Origin: Streptomyces sp. NRRL S-340
GTDB taxonomy: Bacteria; Actinomycetota; Actinomycetes; Streptomycetales; Streptomycetaceae
Direction of reading: 5' to 3'
Length of the DNA: 64,000 nucleotides
Assembly (NCBI RefSeq): GCF_000720185.1
Contig: NZ_JOIY01000012.1
Span: 62,001 to 126,000, forward strand
The translations under genes and the position numbers were made by a program. Under the pieces are notes generated by a model that made no database searches, was not told where the DNA came from, and worked only from the letters and a program-made list of their open reading frames with translations. Each line of letters starts with the position of its first letter. Position 1 is the stretch's first letter. Of this stretch, positions 15,166 to 23,429 are shown piece by piece.

Positions 15166-16074
15166 GTGGACCTCAGCACACTCGGTACCGAGACCCGCAA
15201 CGAGCGGACCACCGAACTGGACCGCATGCCGGTCCTCGACCTGCTCTCCGTGATGAACGCCGAGGACCAGAGCGTCGCCCTGGCCGTACGGGGCGCCCTC
15301 CCGGAGATCGCGGCCGCCGTCGAGGCGGTCACCGAGTCGCTGCGTCAGGGCGGGCGTCTGATCTACGTGGGCGCCGGCACGAGCGGTCGCATCGGCCTCC
15401 TCGACGCGGTCGAGTGCCCTCCGACCTTCGGCACCTCCCCCGGCCAGGTCGTGGGTGTGCTCTCCGGCGGCCCGGGCGCCTTCGCGGTCGCGGTCGAGGG
15501 CGCCGAGGACGACCCGGCCGGGGCCGTCACCGACCTGGACGGGATCGGCGTGGACGACCGGGACACCGTCGTCGGGCTCGCCGCCAGCGGCCGTACCCCC
15601 TACGTCATCGGCGGCCTCGAGCACGCCGCCGCCAAGGGCGCCGTGACCGTGTCGGTCGCCTGCAACGCGAACGCGGCCGTCAGCCGCTACGCCGACATCC
15701 CCATCGAGGTGCCCACCGGGCCCGAGGTCGTCACCGGATCGACCCGGCTCAAGGGCGGCACCGCCGAGAAGATGGTCTGCAACATGCTCTCGACCGCCTC
15801 GATGGTGCGCCTCGGCAAGGTCTACGGCAATCTCATGGTCGACGTGCGGGCCAGCAACGACAAGCTCGTGGACCGCGCCCGCCGCATGGTCGTGCAGGCC
15901 ACCGGCACCGACCCGGACACGGCGGCCGAGACCCTGCGCCGGGCCGGCGGCCACGCGAAGACCGCCATCGTCATGCTCCTCGCCCACTGCACCGCCGAAG
16001 AGGCCGCCCGCCGCCTGGAGCGGGCCGGCGGCGACACGCGGGCGGCCGTCGCCGCGGCCCCCTCCGGAGCATGA
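15166..16074 (+). CDS. murQ: N-acetylmuramic acid 6-phosphate etherase
   Basis: 302 aa, full length. MurQ splits the lactyl ether of MurNAc-6-phosphate to give GlcNAc-6-phosphate and D-lactate. The SIS domain shows VGAGTSGRIGLLDAVECPP with Glu83, and EGAEDD with Glu114, the two glutamates at the positions known for the E. coli enzyme. Further signatures are GLAASGRTPYV and TGSTRLKGGTAEKMV. The GTG start at 15166 follows GAAAGGA; a longer in-frame extension overlaps the regulator gene and is not protein-like. With AnmK, the sugar kinase and the D-lactate-type dehydrogenase nearby, all steps from MurNAc to central metabolism apart from NagA/NagB are represented. Confidence 0.95.
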   Translation: MDLSTLGTETRNERTTELDRMPVLDLLSVMNAEDQSVALAVRGALPEIAAAVEAVTESLRQGGRLIYVGAGTSGRIGLLDAVECPPTFGTSPGQVVGVLSGGPGAFAVAVEGAEDDPAGAVTDLDGIGVDDRDTVVGLAASGRTPYVIGGLEHAAAKGAVTVSVACNANAAVSRYADIPIEVPTGPEVVTGSTRLKGGTAEKMVCNMLSTASMVRLGKVYGNLMVDVRASNDKLVDRARRMVVQATGTDPDTAAETLRRAGGHAKTAIVMLLAHCTAEEAARRLERAGGDTRAAVAAAPSGA

Positions 16075-16102
16075 AGGGACGGCGCGCGGGAACCCGCCCG
16101 GC

Positions 16103-16318
16103 ATGTCCCACACGCAGCAGTTCGCCGTCGGGGACCATGTCCGGTGGAATTCCGAGGCCGGACACGTCCAAGGCGTCATCATCAGGAAACACACGCGGGA
16201 CGTGGACTGGAAAGGGCATGTGCACCACTGCTCCGAGAGCGACCCGCAATACGAGATCAAGAGCGACAGGACCGATCACGTCGCCCTGCACAAAGGCGGC
16301 GCGCTGACGAAACTGTAG
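16103..16318 (+). CDS. DUF2945 (HVA1-like TUDOR) small protein
   Basis: 71 aa. The protein matches the DUF2945/HVA1 family: FAVGDHVRWNSEAGHVQGVI at the N-terminus and a C-terminal YEIKSDRTDHVALHKGGAL. The family adopts a small SH3/TUDOR-like barrel; its bacterial role is not established. It lies 28 nt after murQ but has an unrelated theme. Together with the DUF488 and alkyltransferase-like genes that follow closely, it may form a small stress-related cassette; this is inference from spacing only. Confidence 0.85.
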   Translation: MSHTQQFAVGDHVRWNSEAGHVQGVIIRKHTRDVDWKGHVHHCSESDPQYEIKSDRTDHVALHKGGALTKL

Positions 16319-16359
16319 GGCGACGGCGGGGTGTTGCCGGCGAGGCGGCGGGATGACGG

Positions 16360-16938
16360 ATGACGAACCGCATCTGGACGGTGGGGCACTCCACGCGTGA
16401 TTTCGACGAACTGCTGGAGATGCTGCGCGGCAACGGCATCACCTGTCTGGCCGACGTCCGCTCGTTCCCGTCGTCGAGGAAGTACCCGCAGTGGAACCAG
16501 CCGGCGATCGTCGAGTCCCTGCCTCCCGGCATCGGCTACCGGTGGATCCCGCGGCTGGGCGGCCGACGGCACACGCCGAAGGGGGTGCCGAGCGCGAACG
16601 GGGCGTGGCGGGTCAAGGCCTTCCGCGACTACGCCGACTACATGGCGACCGACGCGTTCGCGGAAGGGCTGGAGGAACTGCTCGGACTGGCGGAGCACGG
16701 AAGACCGGCGATCATGTGCAGCGAGGCGGTGCCCTGGCGCTGCCATCGCAGGCTGATCACGGACGCTCTGATCGTCCCGGGCGCGGAGGTGGTGCACATC
16801 ATGTCGGCCACCACGGCGAAGCCCGCCGTGCTGAACCCGAACGCGCGCGTGCGGAACGGGCGCCTGACCTACCCGCCGGACCCAGCGGACCCGCACGCTC
16901 CGCCAGATCCGCCCGGCCCGTCGGTGAGGGCGCGATGA
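16360..16938 (+). CDS. DUF488 domain-containing protein
   Basis: 192 aa. DUF488 signatures are TVGHSTRDFDELLEML at the start, LADVRSFPSSRKYPQWN, and the C-terminal MCSEAVPWRCHRRLI with the paired CSE...CHR cysteines typical of the family. These residues resemble a metal or redox site, but no reaction is established. The tail after about residue 168 is Pro-rich. The stop overlaps the ATG of the next gene (ATGA at 16935), so translation of the alkyltransferase-like protein is probably coupled to it, which supports a DNA-damage or stress context. Confidence 0.85.
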   Translation: MTNRIWTVGHSTRDFDELLEMLRGNGITCLADVRSFPSSRKYPQWNQPAIVESLPPGIGYRWIPRLGGRRHTPKGVPSANGAWRVKAFRDYADYMATDAFAEGLEELLGLAEHGRPAIMCSEAVPWRCHRRLITDALIVPGAEVVHIMSATTAKPAVLNPNARVRNGRLTYPPDPADPHAPPDPPGPSVRAR

Positions 16939-17220
16939 GCCTCGTCGAGGACGTCCGCGAAGCGGTCCTCGCCGTCCCGGCCGGGTCCGTCACCTCCTAC
17001 GGTGCCGTCGGCAGGAGGATCGGGGCGGGCCCGCGGCAGGTGGGGCGGGTCATGGGCCTGCTCGACGAAGGCGTCCCCTGGTGGCGTGTCGTCCACGCCG
17101 ACGGGACCCCCCGCCACCTGCCACGGCGGCCGGGCGCGGGAACTGCTCCTCGGCGAGGGCACGCCGATGCGCGGGACGCGGGTGGACATGACGCGGGCGC
17201 AGCATCACTGGGGGTGCTGA
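16935..17220 (+). pseudogene. Alkyltransferase-like (ATL, MGMT family) protein with a frameshift
   Basis: The N-terminal 60 codons read as an ATL DNA-binding domain: VLAVPAGSVTSYGAVGRRIG, then GPRQVGRVMGLL and PWWRVVHADGTP, with Trp replacing the acceptor Cys of MGMT (normally PCHRV), as in ATL proteins that flag O6-alkylguanine for repair. At the run of six C (17107-17112) the frame breaks. The natural C-terminus (TCHGGRARELLLGEGTPMRG...) continues in another frame to the TGA at 17218-17220. Read straight through, the protein would end in unrelated residues at 17225. A single-base change in a homopolymer may be a sequencing error or a true mutation. It is coupled to DUF488 by an ATGA overlap. 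Confidence 0.8.
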
Positions 17221-17225
17221 GCTGA

Positions 17226-17703
17226 GGGTGCTCCCGGCGGTGACGTTCCGGGGGCCCGTGCGGGCACGGTCCGATGTGCCGTCGACCGGGCGGGAGGCGC
17301 TGGATCGGGTGCGACGCCGCCGTGCGCACGCCGTCCCGGCCGCGCGGGCCCGGCCGATGACGGCCTCCCACCCGGCCGGGTCACGGTCTCGGCGGCCGGC
17401 CACCGCCTGTCGGCCGCGGTGGCCGACGGGGCGTACGGCGGGGGCGTACGTCTGTGGCGTACGCCCCGGTCAACGTCCGGTGGCGGGGCCGCGTTCGGGG
17501 GCGTCAGGGGGTGAGGACCGGCGTTTCGGCCACCCCGGGCACGGCGGCGGCGGCCTGGGCACGGTGGCCTCGCGGCCGGGCCCTTGCTCTCCAAGGGGTC
17601 CAGGGCGTCCGAGACCGAGCGCGTTCGATTCCCGTTCCTCCTCGTTGAGCCGGGCACCGCCGAGCCACGCGGGCGCGGCGCCGACCCACGAGGAGGAACC
17701 CGG
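17226..17703. other. Gene-free interval upstream of the ABC exporter
   Basis: 478 nt without a recognisable gene. Open frames exist only because stop codons are rare at this GC content. It contains several GGCGTACG-type short repeats (17431-17465) and a T-arm-like string near 17620-17640 that does not fold into a tRNA. The exporter's promoter is presumably here but I see no convincing boxes. Confidence 0.5.
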
Positions 17704-19593
17704 ATGACCGCGACCGACACCGGCGCACAGAGCGCCGAGACGCCGCCGCCTCCACCGCCCGCCACCATCACCTTCGAGGGCCAGCACGGGAAGAACCCCC
17801 TGGCAGAGGCCAGTTTCGGCGCCTTGTGCCGACGCCTTCCCGGGGTGCTCGGGCGCACCGCGCGCATGGCCTGGGCCGTCGACAGGCCCGGTGTCGTCCT
17901 CCTCCTGGTGTGCCAGTGCCTCGGCGGTGTCACCGCCGCGCTCGTGCTGGCGTTCACCGCGCGGGCGATGACGCACATCCTCGGCACGGGCACGGTGCCC
18001 GAACGCCTGCACGGCGCCCTGCCCGCGCTGATCGTCGTCACGTCCGCCGCGGGCGTCGGCCGGATCAGCGGCGCCCTGTCCTCCTACGCGGACGGGCGGA
18101 TCACCCCGCTGCTGACGACCGAGGCGGACATCGCCCTGGTCGCCGCCGTGTGCCGGGTCGAGGCGTCCGCCTACGGCGAGGACGGGTTCGCCGACCGGCA
18201 GGAGGCGGCCGAGGTCGGCGTCACCCGGACCCGGCTGATGGTCCAGGACGCGCAGCGGTTCATGGCCGCGCTGATCCGCATGACCGCGGCGGGCGGTGTC
18301 ATCACCGCGCTGCACCCGCTGATGCTGCCGCTGCTCCTGCTGGCCGTGCTGCCGGCGGGCGCGGGCGCCGTGCTCACCGCGCGCGTCGACTACGAGACCC
18401 ACTACCTGAACGTCGGTGACCGCAACGTACGCGGCATGATGCGCTGGTGGGCCACCTACTCCCGGCACGGGGACGAGGTCCGGGCCAACGGCATGACGGG
18501 CTACCTGATCCACTGGTACCGGGCCCTGTCGGACCGTATCGACGCACGTGTGCTCGCCGCCGCGCCGCGCATGCTGCGCATCACCCTGGCGACGAGCGCC
18601 CTGGGCGGGGTGTTCCTCCTCGCCGCCTGGGCGACCCTCGCCTGGCTGGCGGCCACCGGTCGGGTGGCCCTGCCGGTCGCGGCGACGGCGGTCGTCGCCG
18701 TGCAGACCACGCTGGGCGCGCTCTCCCAGTTCGTCATGCACGGTGCCGCCATGTTCCACACCTCCCTGTACCTCGCCGACATGCGGTCCTTCCTCGACAT
18801 GGCCCGCGCACGCGCCCCGCGCCGCGGCGAACTGGCCGTTCCCGAGCGCGTGGAGGAGATCCGCCTGGACGACGTCACCTACCGCTACCCCGGCAAGGAC
18901 GAACCCGCCGTGCACGGTGTGTCGCTCAGGCTGCGCCGCGGTGAGATCCTGGCCGTAGTCGGTGAGAACGGTTCGGGCAAGTCCACGCTGGTCAAGCTCA
19001 TCACCGGCATTCTGCTCGCCGACAAGGGCCGCGTCCTGTGGGACGGTACCGACCTCGCCGGCGCGGACCCGGACGCGGTGTGGCGGCGCACCGCCCTGGT
19101 CCCGCAGAACTTCGCCTGCTGGCCGCTGCGCGCCCGCGAGAACATCACCCTCGGCCAGCCGAGGACGTTCGACGACGGCCCGGTGTGGGACGCGGTCGAC
19201 GCCGTCGGCATGCGCGAGGCCGTCGAGAAACTGCCCCAGCGGCTCGACACGCTGCTCGCCCGGGAACTGTGGGGCGGGGCGGAGCTGTCCGGCGGCCAGT
19301 GGCAGCGGCTGGCCTGCGGGCGCGCGCTCTACCGGCAGACGCCCCTGCTGATCCTGGACGAACCGACCTCGCAGATGGATCCCCGGGGCGAACACGGCAT
19401 CTTCGCGCGGATCAAGGCCATCGCCTCCGACCGCATCACCATCATCGTCACGCACCGCCTGGAGAACACCAAGGTCGCCGACCACATCGTCGTCATGGAG
19501 CAGGGGCGCGTGAGCGAGCACGGCCGCTACGAGGATCTCGTCCACGCGAGCGGCACCTTCGCCGCGCTCCTGCGCCTGTCCCAGGACCGCTGA
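17704..19593 (+). CDS. ABC transporter, fused permease and ATPase (exporter type)
   Basis: 629 aa. An N-terminal six-helix exporter domain (about 50-370) is fused to an ATPase domain. Walker A is GENGSGKST at 420-428, the Q-loop VPQN follows, the signature is LSGGQ at 528-532, Walker B is LLILDEP at 548-554 and the switch histidine is in THRLENTK. The architecture is that of homodimeric multidrug, lipid or lantibiotic-type exporters; no peptidase C39 domain is present. The ATG at 17704 follows GAGGAGG; the longer frame lacks a ribosome site. It stands alone, convergent with an MFS exporter gene and sharing a strong hairpin terminator with it. The substrate is unknown. Confidence 0.88.
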   Translation: MTATDTGAQSAETPPPPPPATITFEGQHGKNPLAEASFGALCRRLPGVLGRTARMAWAVDRPGVVLLLVCQCLGGVTAALVLAFTARAMTHILGTGTVPERLHGALPALIVVTSAAGVGRISGALSSYADGRITPLLTTEADIALVAAVCRVEASAYGEDGFADRQEAAEVGVTRTRLMVQDAQRFMAALIRMTAAGGVITALHPLMLPLLLLAVLPAGAGAVLTARVDYETHYLNVGDRNVRGMMRWWATYSRHGDEVRANGMTGYLIHWYRALSDRIDARVLAAAPRMLRITLATSALGGVFLLAAWATLAWLAATGRVALPVAATAVVAVQTTLGALSQFVMHGAAMFHTSLYLADMRSFLDMARARAPRRGELAVPERVEEIRLDDVTYRYPGKDEPAVHGVSLRLRRGEILAVVGENGSGKSTLVKLITGILLADKGRVLWDGTDLAGADPDAVWRRTALVPQNFACWPLRARENITLGQPRTFDDGPVWDAVDAVGMREAVEKLPQRLDTLLARELWGGAELSGGQWQRLACGRALYRQTPLLILDEPTSQMDPRGEHGIFARIKAIASDRITIIVTHRLENTKVADHIVVMEQGRVSEHGRYEDLVHASGTFAALLRLSQDR

Positions 19594-19604
19594 CCGCCGC
19601 CCCT

Positions 19605-19646
19605 GCCGCGCCCCGCCGGCGGCACCTGTCCGGCGGGGCGTGCGGC
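19605..19646. terminator. Bidirectional hairpin between convergent exporter genes
   Basis: Arms 19605-19619 and 19630-19646 pair over 15 bp with two extra bases bulged in the right arm and a 10-nt loop. It lies between the stops of the ABC exporter (19593) and the convergent MFS gene (19653). Confidence 0.65.
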
Positions 19647-19652
19647 ACGGGT

Positions 19653-20945
19653 TCAGCGGCGGCTGCCGGCGCGGCGACCCCCTGACGAGCGCGGGGCCCT
19701 GGGGAGTTCGGCTCGCCGTACCGCGCCGGAGGTGAGGGTGACGGTCGCGCCGAGGGCGCCGAGGACACCGCAGCCGACAAAGACCGGAGCGGCGCCCCAG
19801 GCGCCGACGGCGGCCCCGGCCAGCGGGTAGCCGAGGGGCGCGAGCCCGACCATGGTGAGCATGACGACGGAGGTGACCCGGCCGAGGAAGGCCGGATCCG
19901 CCGCGGTCTGGACGAGCACGCTGTCCAGGCCGCCGAAGACACCGGCGTTCAGCCCGATCACGGCCGCCAGCACCACGGCGGTCCAAAGGTGCGGTACGAG
20001 GGCGATGGCCGCCGCTCCCGCCGAGCCCGCCAGGAGCGTCGCGGACAGCACCAGGCCGGCCCGCGGCAGCCGCCCGGCGACGGCGAGCAGCAGCGCACTG
20101 GCCGCGGCACCCGCCCCGAAGGCGCTGACGATCCAGCCGTAGCCGGAAGGGCCCCAGCCGCGCTCGGCGTTGAGGAGCACCAGGCCGACGTTGAGGGTGC
20201 CGGCCAGGCCGAGTTCGCAGATGGCGCCGGCGACGACGAGCGGCCCGATGAGGGGGTGGCGGCGGATGTAGCGGAGGCCTTCCAGCAGGTCCGCCCGTGC
20301 GGTGCCGGGCTCCGTCCGTCGCCCGGCGCCCGGTTCCACGGGCCGTATCCGTATCGTCAGCAGCAACGGCAGGGACACGGCGAAGAACAGGCCGGCCAGG
20401 GTGAAGGCCGTGGCGGGTCCGCCGAGTGCCATGGCCAGACCGCCGGCCGGCGGGCCCGCGATCTGGCTCAGGCGCAGGGCGAGCGAGCGCATACCGGCGA
20501 CCCGGGCCAGCTGGTCCGGGCCGGTGATCCGCGGCGGGAGCGCGCCGACCGCGGGGACGAACAGCGCGTCCACGGCGCCGAAGAGGAGCGCCAGCACGAC
20601 CAGGATCCACAGGGCCGGGGCGGTGAGGGCGACGGCGGCGGCCACCGCGAGGATGAGCAGGCAGCGCAGCGCGTCGCTGCCGAGGATCACCCGGCGCGGG
20701 TCGGCCCGGTCGGCCACCACTCCCCCGCCGAGCATGAGCAGGGCCCGCGGCAGCGCGCCCGACGCCATGACGAGGCCGACCTCCGCGGGCCCGGCGGCCT
20801 TCTGGGCGGACCAGCCCAGGGCGACGAAGTACACGCTGTCGCCGACGAGGGAGACGGTGTACGCGCTGAGCCAGCGCAGGACGTTGCCGTCGCGGTGGGC
20901 CGGTGCGGGGGCGCGTGCGGGCAGGGCTGTCTCTGCGGTGGCCAT
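19653..20945 (-). CDS. MFS transporter (probable drug exporter)
   Basis: 430 aa with about 11-12 transmembrane helices. The MFS signature between helices 2 and 3 is visible as GGGVVADRADPRRVIL, and a related loop appears in the second half after helix 8. It resembles the MFS_3 / enterobactin-exporter type common in Streptomyces. The ATG at 20945 follows CGGAG. The ArsR-type regulator gene lies directly upstream in the same direction with a 32-nt gap, so the two form an operon in which the regulator probably controls efflux. The substrate cannot be told from the sequence. Confidence 0.87.
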   Translation of the reverse strand: MATAETALPARAPAPAHRDGNVLRWLSAYTVSLVGDSVYFVALGWSAQKAAGPAEVGLVMASGALPRALLMLGGGVVADRADPRRVILGSDALRCLLILAVAAAVALTAPALWILVVLALLFGAVDALFVPAVGALPPRITGPDQLARVAGMRSLALRLSQIAGPPAGGLAMALGGPATAFTLAGLFFAVSLPLLLTIRIRPVEPGAGRRTEPGTARADLLEGLRYIRRHPLIGPLVVAGAICELGLAGTLNVGLVLLNAERGWGPSGYGWIVSAFGAGAAASALLLAVAGRLPRAGLVLSATLLAGSAGAAAIALVPHLWTAVVLAAVIGLNAGVFGGLDSVLVQTAADPAFLGRVTSVVMLTMVGLAPLGYPLAGAAVGAWGAAPVFVGCGVLGALGATVTLTSGAVRRAELPRAPRSSGGRRAGSRR

Positions 20946-20977
20946 GGCGGGCTCCGTGTGCGTCGGGGCGGGCGGGG

Positions 20978-21580
20978 TCAGGGTCTGAAGGGGAAGCCGT
21001 ACAGGTGCACGGAGACGTGCTCGCGGCCCTCGGTCCCGCCGGCCGCGCGAGCGGCCTTGGCGCGCTCGCGCCAGTGCCGGGCGAGCGCCTCGAACTCGTC
21101 GCTCATCTCGGCGAGTTCGTCCGCGGTCAGTTCCAGCAGCCACTCGGAGCCGAAGGCCGCGTCGGTCCAGGCCCTTCCCCAGGCGGCCTTCTGGTCGAGG
21201 TAGGCGCGGTACTGGGCGACGCGGGTGTCGAAGATGCCCCGGGTCACCGCGCCGACGGCGGCGGCTCCTTCGGGTGTGTCCGCGAAGTCCGATTCGCGAA
21301 AGCCCCAGCCGTCCTCGGAGGCCACCTTCCACCACCGCTCCCGGCCGTCGGCCCCGCGGTCGCCCGCCTGCGTCACGAAGCCGTGCTCGGAGAGCTTGCG
21401 CAAGTGGTAACTGACCAGCGACGGAGTCTCGTCGACATGCTCGGCGAGCTGGGAGGCGGTCGCCGTGCCCGCGGCGTAGAGCAACCGGTAGAGCTGCATG
21501 CGCAGGGGGTTCATGAACGCCCGCAGCCGCGCGAGGTCGGTGATCTGCTCGGGCTCGTGGTCGCGCTTCGTCCGCCGCAT
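20978..21580 (-). CDS. ArsR-type winged-helix transcriptional regulator
   Basis: 200 aa. An N-terminal winged helix of the ArsR/HTH_20 type spans about 15-90: LRAFMNPLRMQLYRLL, then TASQLAEHVDETPSLVSYHLRKLSEHGFV. The C-terminal half is helical and acidic (ADELAEMSDEFEALARHW), as in regulators paired with MFS drug exporters. No metal-binding cysteines (CxC) are present, so metal sensing is unlikely. The ATG at 21580 has GGTGAGGG upstream. A GAAGT-N4-ACTTC palindrome lies 17 bp upstream of the start and is a likely autoregulatory operator. It leads an operon with the MFS gene. Confidence 0.87.
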   Translation of the reverse strand: MRRTKRDHEPEQITDLARLRAFMNPLRMQLYRLLYAAGTATASQLAEHVDETPSLVSYHLRKLSEHGFVTQAGDRGADGRERWWKVASEDGWGFRESDFADTPEGAAAVGAVTRGIFDTRVAQYRAYLDQKAAWGRAWTDAAFGSEWLLELTADELAEMSDEFEALARHWRERAKAARAAGGTEGREHVSVHLYGFPFRP

Positions 21581-21597
21581 GCCCTCACCGTAGGTGT

Positions 21598-21611
21598 GAA
21601 GTGAAAACTTC
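21598..21611. promoter_or_regulatory. Candidate ArsR-family operator
   Basis: GAAGT (21598-21602) and ACTTC (21607-21611) form a perfect 5-bp inverted repeat with a 4-nt spacer, 18 bp upstream of the regulator's start codon. Symmetry and place suggest autoregulation of the regulator-exporter operon. Short palindromes can arise by chance. Confidence 0.45.
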
Positions 21612-21824
21612 GCAATATTGCCTTCAGGTCTGCCGCGACGGACACGCCGACAACTCCGAGAAGGGGAGCGGGAAGCAGGGAGCAGGGGCGTGCGCGGAGC
21701 GAGGGCCCGGGGGCCTGCGGCCCGGCGCGGGGCGTGCGGGACACGCGCGGTCGTGGGGAGCAAGGGGTCACGGTCTGATCGAACCGGTGGTCAACGGGCG
21801 GTCCCCCGGGGAAGGATGGCCGCC

Positions 21825-22643
21825 ATGACGGATGAAGGCCTCTCGATCGACCCCACCAAGCCGAGCATCGCGCGCGTCTACGACTACCTGCTCGGCGGCA
21901 AGGACAACTACGCCGTGGACCGCGGGATCGGCGACGTGTTCAAGCGCGACCTGCCCGGTTCGGTCGCCATCGCCTTCGCCAACCGGGCGGCCCTGACCCG
22001 CGCCGTCGCGGAGATCTCGACGTCCACCGGGGTACGGCAGTTCATCGACCTGGGCAGCGGCCTTCCGACCGCCGACAACGTCCACCAGGTCGCGCAGCGG
22101 CACGCCGAGGACGCCCGGGTCGTCTACGTCGACATAGACCCGCAGGTGCTGGTCCACGGCCGTGCGCTGCTCCAGGAGAACGAGCGGACCCGGGTCGTCG
22201 CGGCCGACGTACGCGATCCCGAGGTCATCCGCACCCACCCGGACACACTGGAGCTGATCGACTTCGACCGCCCCGTCGCCGTCATGTTCAGCGCGATCCT
22301 CCACCACGTCAACGACGACGAGGACCCCGCGGGGATCGTCCGTTACTGGCGCGACCAGGTACCCGCGGGGAGCTACTTCTTCGTCAGTCACTTCCGGTCC
22401 GGTCACAACGCGGAGACCGCGGAGGCCGAGAGGGTGCTGCAGCAGACGTTCGGCCGCGGCCGGTGGCGCACGGACGCGGAGATCGCCTCCCTGCTGGACG
22501 GCCTGGAGATCCTGGAGCCCGGGATCGTCCCGGCCTCCCTGTGGCGGCCCGGCACCACGGACGGCCCCGCAGGGCCCGGCGGCGAGCCGGAACTCACCGT
22601 CTGGGAACGGCTCATCGCCGCCGGGCTGGCCCGGAAGGCCTAG
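21825..22643 (+). CDS. DUF574 family SAM-dependent methyltransferase
   Basis: 272 aa. This belongs to the large streptomycete DUF574 (PF04672) methyltransferase family: an N-terminal PTKPSIARVYDYLLGGKDNYAVDR, the SAM-binding IDLGSGLPTADNVHQVA near 70-86, acidic VVYVDIDPQVL, and SAILHHVNDDEDP. Family members are numerous and mostly of unknown substrate. I chose the ATG at 21825 because GAAGGA lies eight bases before it; an ATG nine bases earlier would leave the ribosome site inside the gene. The gene is monocistronic, divergent from the ArsR regulator. Confidence 0.87.
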   Translation: MTDEGLSIDPTKPSIARVYDYLLGGKDNYAVDRGIGDVFKRDLPGSVAIAFANRAALTRAVAEISTSTGVRQFIDLGSGLPTADNVHQVAQRHAEDARVVYVDIDPQVLVHGRALLQENERTRVVAADVRDPEVIRTHPDTLELIDFDRPVAVMFSAILHHVNDDEDPAGIVRYWRDQVPAGSYFFVSHFRSGHNAETAEAERVLQQTFGRGRWRTDAEIASLLDGLEILEPGIVPASLWRPGTTDGPAGPGGEPELTVWERLIAAGLARKA

Positions 22644-22872
22644 TCCCTGTCGGCACATTCCCGCCCGCCCCGCGACACCTTGCACGCCCCTCGCCGCTCC
22701 GGGTGAAAGCCCGGGTACGCCCAGTACGCGGACTTCCGCCCGGCATGCCGGGAGCACGCACCGGACGCCGCGGGGCCGCCCTGCGGGCGACGACGGGAAG
22801 GTGACGACAGGTCAGCAGGCCGCAAGAGCCTCACGACAGTGCTCGTCGTGACGTCCGCGGTGAGGCCGAGGG

Positions 22873-22926
22873 GGGATGCCGACGGGAGGTCCCGTGCGGG
22901 TCACGGAGGGGTCCCGTCGGCGTCCC
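22873..22926. terminator. Long-looped inverted repeat downstream of the SRPBCC gene
   Basis: Arms 22873-22887 and 22912-22926 are complementary over 15 positions with one G/U-type mismatch and a 24-nt loop. It lies between the convergent methyltransferase and SRPBCC genes, just after the SRPBCC stop (22933). The rest of the 289-nt interval 22644-22932 holds no gene I recognise. Confidence 0.45.
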
Positions 22927-22932
22927 GACGCG

Positions 22933-23412
22933 TCAGAGGGGCGTGCCGCCGGTGTCACCCGGGGTGATCCGTCCGCGCCAGGCCCCGCTCTCGCCGCCGC
23001 GTTCCTCGATGTACTTCTTGAACCGCTTCATGTCCCCCTTGACGCGCCGGTCCATCACACCCAGCAGGTCGCCGGCCTTCTCCGCCATGCCGCTGGGCTC
23101 GATGTCCATCACCAGCTCGACGCGCGTGTGCGAGTCGTCGACCCGCTCGAAGCGGACCGAGCCGCGCTGGTGGGTGTCCCCGCTGGTGGTGCGCCAGGTG
23201 ATGCGCTCGTCCGGGAGCTGGTCGACGATCTCGGTGTCGAACTCGCGCGTGACGCCGGACACCTTCGTGACCCAGTGGTTGTGGCGGTCGTCCAGCTGCC
23301 GGATCTCCTCCACCCCGTCCATGAAGTGCGGGAAGGACTCGAACTGCGTCCACTGGTTGTACGCGGTGTGGACGGGGACGTCGACTTCCACCGTTTCCTT
23401 GACCGTGCTCAT
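22933..23412 (-). CDS. SRPBCC family protein (polyketide cyclase/dehydrase-like)
   Basis: 159 aa. The START/SRPBCC fold is indicated by the N-terminal VKETVEVDVPVHTAYNQWTQFESFPHFM, a pattern shared by polyketide cyclase 2 / COQ10-like lipid-binding proteins. It is followed by LPDERITWRTTSGD and a long C-terminal helix (MDRRVKGDMKRFKKYIEE). Such proteins bind hydrophobic ligands; without polyketide genes nearby the ligand is unknown. The ATG at 23412 is supported by GGAGG nine bases upstream. Immediately upstream lies an eight-copy 14-bp tandem repeat (23430-23540), which may affect transcription. Confidence 0.85.
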   Translation of the reverse strand: MSTVKETVEVDVPVHTAYNQWTQFESFPHFMDGVEEIRQLDDRHNHWVTKVSGVTREFDTEIVDQLPDERITWRTTSGDTHQRGSVRFERVDDSHTRVELVMDIEPSGMAEKAGDLLGVMDRRVKGDMKRFKKYIEERGGESGAWRGRITPGDTGGTPL

Positions 23413-23429
23413 ATCCGTGCGCCTCCGGT

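Noticed and set aside
17600..17660. T-arm-like string GTTCGATTCCCG suggesting a tRNA or att site
   Set aside because: No matching acceptor, D or anticodon stems can be formed upstream, and the T-stem itself has a mismatch. It is best explained by chance in GC-rich sequence.
17704..19593. ABC exporter as part of the lanthipeptide cluster at the right edge
   Set aside because: It is 43 kb from the LanC gene, lacks a C39 peptidase domain and has no biosynthetic neighbours.
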